Assembly: GCA_035578905.1 (NCBI GenBank)
Contig: JAQJVL010000665.1
Location: forward strand, 393,191-457,190
DNA length: 64,000 bases
DNA from: Stictocephala bisonia
Taxonomy: Eukaryota > Arthropoda > Insecta > Hemiptera > Membracidae
Direction: 5' to 3'
A program made the translations under genes and the position numbers. Position 1 is the first letter of the stretch. The number at the start of each line of letters is the position of its first letter. The notes beneath the pieces are model-generated. The model did no database searches and was not told the DNA's origin. It worked only from the letters and a program-made list of their open reading frames with translations. This document shows positions 57,204 to 64,000 of the stretch, piece by piece.

Positions 57204-58087
57204 TCTATATTCAGGATTAAATGGATTTTTTTTACCAATTTACTAATTTTATCTCTTTGTCTAATCAGTTTTATAATGTCCAAAGTAATCCAGGGTTTCA
57301 GTTTTTTCAGTTTGGTTGAATTTAATTTAGGTTTAGTGGCTTTTTCTATTGCTAATTTAATCTTATCAGAAAATAATTCACAAGCTCTGTCAAGATCGAG
57401 GCACTCCACGACGTCACTCCAAACTTCCCCCCTCAAATTCCTACTCAAAAGAGCCCAATCTAAATAAGTTTTGGTTTCGATGGTTTGTTGCGTATTTGTT
57501 GAAATTTCTTTAGAATGATTCATTTTCAGTCCAATCATATAATTATCAGTAATATCGGTTTCAAGAATAAAGGTAGCGATCGCACTGTCATCTATGTGAT
57601 TAGTAAAAATATGGTCAATACATGTACTTGATTCTTGTGTCACACGAGTAGGTTTATCAATACAACAGGTCAGACCAGCCCCCGTGAGACAGTCAAGGTA
57701 CGTTTCTCTATGATAATCCACGTTTCCTGACAAAATATCAATATTAATATCCCCAACAAAAATATATGTACAATTTCTTATTGTAGAGCTATAGTAATGT
57801 TCCAGTGATTTATTAAACGTATCGCAATCCGTGGCAGGGCTTCTATACACTGCCAGAGCGCTGTATGGCCTTGAACCAATCACGAAGTCTAACTGAAGAC
57901 CGTTTGACTGGCCAAGTTGAATTTGTGTGCAGGAAACGCCCAGATCAGTATTGGCATAAACGACGAGTCCGTCGTTCCTATTTATATGTTGCTTGGTAAA
58001 TAAATAGTCAAACCCTTCTAATTCAGAAAAATATTCAGATTCCCCGTGAAAGCAAAGTTTAATTAGTGAAATTACAATATCACTCTC
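57185..58087 (-). pseudogene. Non-LTR retrotransposon APE-type endonuclease, N-terminally truncated
   Basis: This frame is open from just after a TAA at 58088-58090 to 57185, about 300 codons; no ATG starts it (the first GTG is at 57883). It cuts the target strand to prime reverse transcription. Visible EEP-fold motifs: GLVVYANTDLG near residue 42, LAVYRSP (about 76), FVGDINIDIL (about 110; Asp and Asn of the GDFN box), STCIDHIFTNH (about 155) and TDITDNYMIG (about 178). The last corresponds to S-D-H, but His is replaced by Asn, which should abolish cleavage. The N-terminal Asn and Glu metal-ligand strands are missing. After about residue 280 the frame runs into the A8 slip and the last residues are out of frame. 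Confidence 0.85.
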
Positions 58088-58561
58088 TTAACAGTAAACA
58101 TTCACAGAACTAACGGAAACATTTATTTTTACCAAAGTAGAACTGTCAAAATGATGGACAAAACCTAATGACTCACCATATAATATCCAACCAATAGATA
58201 TTGGTTTCCAATGGTATTTTATTACCTTTATGGCATATGAAATGACAACATGTTGGATTTAGCATAGGGACTTCTACAAAACATCACCTTGTTTATTAAA
58301 TATTTTATAGAACATTTAATACATTTAATGGCTTTTTTACCGTAAGACTTTTCTTTTTTATGTTTATTGTTTCACATTCAATCATATTTTACAAATCGAC
58401 AAAAAAGATAACTCACATAAAAAACTAGGAAGTGTTTAGGACTCCGTGTTATTCACAAATACAGTACTTGATTAAGTCTTGAGTAAAGTTAGAAGAAAAG
58501 AATAAATTATGTAGTGGTTGCAGTTTTGTATATATTGAAATATATATTGTGTGTAAGACGT
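58088..58561. other. AT-rich DNA, no gene seen
   Basis: Spacer between the retrotransposon's truncated 5' edge and the 78-bp satellite. No feature recognised. Confidence 0.5.
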
Positions 58562-58934
58562 TATTTTTGGTAGATGTACGACATCAGCAGTACCCACTCC
58601 CCCACAGCCAACAGTTCTCACATAGTTCATGAGAATGTTTATTATGTCATAATGTACAACATCAGCAGTACACCCTCCCCCACAGCCAACAGTTCTGACA
58701 TAGTTCATGAGAATGTTTATTATGTCATAATGTACAACATCAGCAGTACACCATCCCCCACAGCCAACAGTTCTCACATAGTTCATGAGAATGTTTATTA
58801 TGTCATAATGTACAACATCAGCAGTACACCCTCCCCCACAGCCAACAGTTCTCACATAGTTCATGAGAATGTTTATTATGTCATAATGTACAACATCAGC
58901 AGTACCCCCTCCCCCACAGCCAACAGATCTCAAT
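58562..58934. repeat. 78-bp satellite, first well-preserved segment (~5 units)
   Basis: The unit has ATAATGTACAACATCAGCAG, TACACCCTCCCCCACAGCCA, ACAGTTCTCACATAGTTCAT and GAGAATGTTTATTATGTC, period 78 bp (for example AATGTACAAC at 58651 and 58729). TTCTC...GAGAA forms a small hairpin around ACATAGTTCAT. Being divisible by 3, it is open on both strands (plus 58574-58966, minus 58472-58933); these are by-products. Confidence 0.95.
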
Positions 58935-60125
58935 TTTTTAAGAGGGAAAGTTTATTATGTTTTTAAAAGTTTCAACATCAGCGTACCCCCCCCCCCACCC
59001 GGCCCCAAATTCTCCCCAAGTTCATGAGAATTTTTTATTATGTCTTTAAAGAAAAACATCAGCAGTTCACCCTTTTCACAAAAAGCCTACGTTCTCACAT
59101 AATTTTCATGAGAAAGTTTATTAATTTATAAGTACAAATCAGCAGTAAACCCCCCCCCCCCCCCCACAGCCTACAGTTTTTCCCCATTTGTTCATGGAAT
59201 TTTTATTATTATAAATGTACAAAATCAGCAAATTAAAAAACCCCCCCCCAAGCCCAAAAAGTTTTCCATAATTTTGAGAATGTTTTTTATGTTTTAAAAG
59301 TAAACATCGCAGTCCCCCACCCCCCCCACCCCAAAACCACAAAATTCCCTAAAAATTTTTAACCCTAAACCCAAACACTCCCCTCCCCCACAACCCGTTT
59401 CCCAAAATTTATAAAAATTTTTAAAATTTCAACCCTCCCCAAACCCCCACCCCCCCCCAACACCCCAATTATAAATTTTTTAAATTAAAAAAATAAAAAA
59501 TAAAAACAATCCCTCCCCCCCCCCCAACCCCCAAATAACTAAATTTTTATTCCCTAATTTAAAATTTCCCCACCCAAACCCCTCCCCCAAACCACAACCC
59601 TTTTCCCAAAAATTTAAATTTTTTTAATTAAAAAAATTTCAAAAATACCAATCCCAAACCCACCCCCCAAACCAAACCCGTTCCACCCCAAATTCAAAAA
59701 AAATGTTATTAAAGTCATAATGTTTCAAAATCAGCCCTACACCCCCCCCCCCCCCCAACCCTTTTTTGAAAAGCTAAAGTTTATTATGTCCCTTTTGTTT
59801 AAAATCCCCGCCCGTAAACCCCCCCCCCCCCCACCGCCAAAATTTTTTCACAAAGTTCCCTTTTGAATGTTTATTATGTCTAAAGTTTCAACATCAGCAG
59901 TTCCCCCCCCCCCACAGCCCCAAAATTTTCCCTAGTTCATGAGAATGTTTTTTTTTTATGTCATAAATGTTTCCCAAATCCCAACAGAACACCCCAAACC
60001 CCCAAAAGCCAACAGTTTCACACCTTTGTTATGAGAATGTTTATTAATGTCATTTTTAAAAAAAACCATTTAGCATCAAACCCCCCCACAAGGGGGCCCA
60101 AAATTCCCCACCTTAGTTAAAGAGA
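58935..60125. repeat. 78-bp satellite, corrupted homopolymer-rich segment
   Basis: Unit words fade in and out (GAGAATTTTTTATTATGTC, AACATCAGCAGTTCACCC) among long C, A and T runs, ending in text that is only A/T and C blocks (about 59340-59690). G is almost absent from the worst part. Clean units stand on both sides. This pattern, with inflated homopolymers and lost G, points to a failed consensus in a repeat rather than to real sequence. Coding frames here should not be believed. Confidence 0.8.
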
Positions 60126-63100
60126 ATGTTTGTTATGTCATAATGTACTACATCAACCCAACATCCCCCTCCCCACAGCAAGCAGTTCTCACATAGTTCA
60201 TGAGAAGTGTTTATTTGTCATAATGTACAACATCAGCAGTACCCCCCTCCCCACAGCCAACAGTTCTCACATAGTTCATGAGAATGTTTATTATGTCTTA
60301 ATGTACAACTCAGCAGTACACCCTCCCCCACAGCCAACAGTTCTCACATAGTTCATGAGAATGTTTATTATGTCATAATGTACAACATCAGCAGTACCCC
60401 CTCCCCCACAGCCAACAGGTTCTCACATAGTTCATTAGAAATGTTTATTATTCATAATGTACAACATCAGCAGTACCTCCCTCCCCCACAGCCAACAGTT
60501 CTCACATAGTTCGATGAGAATGTTTATTATGTCATAATGTACAACATCAGCAGTACCCCGACCCCCCTCCCCCATAGCCAGCAGTTCTCACATAGTTCAT
60601 GAGAATGTTTGTTATGTCATAATGTACTACATCAGCAGTAATCCCTCCCCACAGCCAGCAGTTCTCACATAGTTCATGAGAATGTTTATTATGTCATAAT
60701 GTACAACATCAGCAGTACACCCTCCCCCACAGCCAACAAGCTCTCACATAGGTTCATGAGAATGTTTATTATGTCATAATGTACAACATCAGGCAGTACA
60801 CCCTCCCCTACAGCCAACATTTCTCACATAGTTCATGAAAATGTTTATTATGTCATAATGTACAACATCAGCAGTACCCCCCTCCCCCACAGCCAACAGT
60901 TCTCACATAGTTCATGAGAATGTTTATTATGTCATATTGTACAACATCAGCAGTACCCCCTCCCCACACAACCATCAGTTATCACATAGTTCATGAGACA
61001 TTGTTTATTATGTCATAATGTACAACATCAAGCAATAACCCCCCTCCCCCACAGCCAGCAGTTATCACATAGTTCATGAGAATGTTATTATGTCGATAAT
61101 GTACAACGTCAGAAGTACCCCCTCCCCCCACAGACCAGCAGTTATCACATAGTTAATGAGAATTTTTATTATGTCATAATGTACAACGTCAGCAGTACCC
61201 CCCTCCCCCCCACAGCCAGCAGTTAATCACATAGTTCATAAGAATGTTTATTATGTCATAATGTACAACGTCATTAGGTACACCCCCTCCCCACTGCCAG
61301 CAGTTATCACATATTTCCTGAGAATGTTTATTATGTCATAATGTACAACGTAAGCAGAACCCCCCTCCCCCCACAGCCAACAGTTTCTCACATAGTTCAT
61401 GAGACGTTTATTATGTCATAAATGTACAACATCAGCAGTACCCCCCTCCCCACAGCCAGCAGTTCTCACATAGTTCATGAGAATATTTTATTATGACATA
61501 ATGTACAACATCAGCAGTACCCACTCCCTCCCACAGCCACCAGTTCTCACATAGTTCATGAGAATGTTTATTATGTCATAATGTACAACATCAGCAGTAC
61601 TCCCCCTCCCCCACAGCCAGCAGTTCTCACATAGTTCATGAGAATGTTCATTATGTCATAATGTACAACATCAGCTGTACCCTCTCCCCCACAGCCAGCA
61701 GTTCTCACATAGTTCATGAGACTTTTTGTTATGTCATAATGTACAACGTCAGCAGTATCTCCTTCTCCACAGCCAGCAGTTCTCACATAGTTCATGAGAA
61801 TGTTTGTTATGTCATAATGTACAACATCAGCAGTATCCCCTCCCCAACAGCCAGCAGTTCTCACATAGTTCATAAGAATGTTTATTATGTCATAATGTAC
61901 AACATCAGCAGTACCCCCCTCCCCCCCAGCCTACAGTTCTCACATAGTTTTATGAGAATGTTTATTATGTCATAAAGGGACAACATCAGCAGTACACCCC
62001 CCCCAGAGCCAAAAGTTCTTTACTAGTTCATGAGAATGTTTATTATGTCATAAAGTACAACATCAGCATTTCCCCCCCCCCCCATGCCAGCAGTTCTCAC
62101 ATAGTTCATGAGAATGTTTGTTATGTCATAATTACTACATCAGCAGTATCCCTCCCCACACACCAGACAGTTCTCACATAGTTCATGAGAATGTTTATTA
62201 TGTCATAATGTACAACATCAGCAGTAAACCCTCCCCCACAGCCACAGCTCTCACATAGTTCATGGAGAATGTTTTTATGTCATAATGTACAACATCAGCA
62301 GTACCCCCTCCCCTACAGCCAACATTCTCTACATAGTTCATGAAATGTTTTTATGTCATAATGTACAACATCAGCAGTAACCCCTCCCCCACAGCCAACA
62401 GTTCTCACATAGTTCATGAGAATGTTTATTATGGTCATAATGTTACTACTCAGCAGTACCCCTCCACAGCCTAGCTGTTCTCAATAGTTCATGAGAAATG
62501 TTTGTTTATGTCAAAATGTACGATATCAGCAGTATCCTTTATACCCTTTGACAACACTTTCCACATAGTTCATGAGAATGTTTGTTATGACATATTGTAC
62601 TACCATCGCAGTATCCCCTCCCCTCAGCCAGCAGTTTCCTCACATAGTTTCATGAGAAGTTTGTTTTGTCATTAATGTATACATCAGCAGTATCCCTTCC
62701 CAACAGCCAGCAGTTCTCACATAGTTCATGAGAATGTTATGTTATGTCAATGTACTACATCAGCAGAATCCACTCCCCACAGCAACAGTTCTCACATAGG
62801 TCATGAGAAGGTATGTTATGGCATTATATAGTACATCAGCACTATCCCTCCCCCACAGCCAACAGTTCTCACTTAGTCATGAGTATGTTTGTTATGTCAT
62901 ATATGTCAACATCAGCGTACCCCTCCCCCACAACCAACAGTTCTCACATAGTTCATGAGAAGGTTTGTTATGTCATAACTGTACTACATCAGCAGTACCC
63001 CCTCCCCACAGCCAACAGTTCTCACATAGTTCATGAGAATGTTTGTTATGTCATAATGTAAAACATCAGCAGTATCTCCTCTCCCACAGCCAGCAGTTCT

Positions 63101-64000
63101 TACATAGTTTATGAGAATGTTTATTATGTCATAATGTACAACATCAGCAGTACCCCCTCCCCCACAGCCAGCAGTTCTCACATAGTTCACGACAATGTTT
63201 GTTATGTCATAATGTACGACAACAGCAGTATTCTTATACCCACTACCAACACTTCCACATAGTTCCATCAGAATGTTTGTTATGTCATAATGTACTACAT
63301 CAGCAGTATCCCCTCCCCCACAGCCAGCTGTTCTCACATAGTTCATGAGAATGTTTGTTATGTATAATGTACTACATCAGCAGTACCCCCTCCCCCACAG
63401 CCAACAGTTTCACATTGTTCATGAGAATGTTTGTTATGTCATAATGTACTACATCAGCAGTATCCTTATACCCACTACCAACACTTCTACATAGGTCATG
63501 AGAATGTTTGTTATGTCATAATGTACTACATCAGCAGAACCCCCTCCCCCTACAGCCAGCCAGTTCTCACATAGTCACGAGAATGTTCTGTTATGTCAAT
63601 AATATACTACAACAGCAGTATACCCTCCCCCACAGCTAACAGTTTTTACATAGGTCATGAGAATGTTTGTTATGTCCATAATATACTACAGACAGCAGTA
63701 ATCCCCTCCCCCACAGCCAGCAGTTCTCACGAGTTCATGAGATATGTTCATTATGTCATAATGTATACCAACATCAGTGTACCCTCTCCCCACAGCCAGC
63801 AGTTCTACATAGTTCATGAGGACTTTTTGTTATGTTAAAGTACACGTCAGGTATCTCCCTTCTCACAGCCAGCAGTTCTCACTAGTTCATGAAGAATGTT
63901 TGTTTTGTCATAATGTACAACATCCGCAGTATCCCCTCCCAACAGCCAGCAGTTGCACATAAGTTATAAGTATGTTTATTATGTTATAATGTACAACATC
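60126..64000. repeat. 78-bp satellite, main segment (~49 units), continues past the window
   Basis: Same unit as at 58562. Many one-base insertions and deletions persist, and grow commoner after 62.2 kb (TGTCATAAATGTAC, TAGTCATGAG). After about 61.7 kb the variant TTTGTTATGTCATAATGTACTACATC becomes frequent. A distinct variant replacing the C-rich part by CCTTATACCCACTACCAACA appears at about 62530, 63229 and 63469. Several 80-130-codon frames on both strands follow the unit and are not genes. Confidence 0.93.

Larger units (their letters stand above)
54726..58087 (-). mobile_element. 5'-truncated non-LTR (jockey/CR1-type) retrotransposon
   Basis: Reading on the minus strand: a partial endonuclease domain (58087 to about 57500), a linker, a complete reverse transcriptase with thumb and C-terminal tail (57203-55296), a 3' UTR of about 570 bp with a 35-nt stem-loop, an AATAAA, and a terminal GATTTTGATTTGATTT. 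There is no RNase H. ORF1 and the first part of the endonuclease are missing at a sharp edge near 58088, the usual outcome of incomplete target-primed reverse transcription. One frameshift separates EN and RT. I found no target duplication. The RT shows few other defects, so the copy is fairly young. Confidence 0.88.

Noticed and set aside
57165..57467. Plus-strand 100-codon gene
   Set aside because: Antisense shadow of the retrotransposon ORF.
58472..58966. Overlapping 130-153-codon genes on both strands
   Set aside because: They arise from the 78-bp unit, which is divisible by three and open in both directions.
59139..59342. Glycine-rich small protein
   Set aside because: Lies in the corrupted poly-C stretch of the satellite; the sequence is not trustworthy.

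Overview
The window looks like intergenic or heterochromatic DNA from an AT-rich eukaryotic nuclear genome, most likely an insect. The evidence is a short interstitial run of the arthropod telomere repeat TTAGG at 27.4 kb, a decayed Helitron helicase, a non-LTR retrotransposon of general jockey/CR1 type, SINE-like fragments with tRNA-type B boxes, and many minisatellites. A hemipteran is my guess from the style of the repeats; the sequence does not prove it. I found no intact host gene, no rRNA or tRNA gene, no CRISPR and nothing prokaryotic. Most open frames of 60-100 codons are chance or lie inside tandem arrays.

Layout. 0-6.5 kb: AT-rich unique DNA with a small poly-C duplication and a Tc1/mariner-like foldback element (3.34-4.51 kb). 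6.5-8.3 kb: minus-strand remnant of a Helitron, with the C-terminal half of its helicase split by a frameshift and repeats downstream. 9.03-10.26 kb: 41 perfectly phased 30-bp units. 12.4 kb: assembly gap. 12.5-19.07 kb: 60-bp satellite containing a copied 1.25-kb block and a 1.35-kb stretch that looks like uncorrected long-read sequence. 19-31 kb: mostly unique AT-rich DNA with foldback elements, a (TA)n tract, 125-bp and 23-bp arrays, a SINE-like fragment and the TTAGG run. 31.2-32.9 kb: two adjacent 52-bp-period arrays, one split by a palindromic element. 38.5-39.0 kb and 52.97-54.2 kb: one G-quadruplex-forming minisatellite family at two loci. 39.7-42.9 kb: 112-bp satellite. 45.2-45.9 kb: reverse transcriptase scrap plus a SINE/LINE-tail repeat. 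49.2-49.8 kb: 24-bp repeat organised in 120-bp blocks. 52.5 kb: a second palindromic element. 53.2-54.4 kb: coiled-coil coding scrap and the C-terminal part of another reverse transcriptase. 54.7-58.1 kb: one 5'-truncated non-LTR retrotransposon on the minus strand (endonuclease plus RT, frameshifted, 3' stem-loop, AATAAA, simple-repeat tail). 58.56-64.0 kb: 78-bp satellite running off the window, with a badly corrupted stretch at 58.9-60.1 kb.

Roughly a third of the window is tandem repeat. The genes do not form a pathway; what works together here is selfish DNA, its decay and array amplification. The observations I rate highest are (1) two palindromic elements of shared design (inverted arms, a tail of about 30 nt on one side, 13-14-bp direct repeats, and a CTGANGA...CGAAAC motif resembling a hammerhead core) that may be Penelope-like derivatives, (2) the G-quadruplex minisatellite that changes strand inside a locus, and (3) satellite frames that stay open for up to 482 codons, which I think are by-products of unit length.
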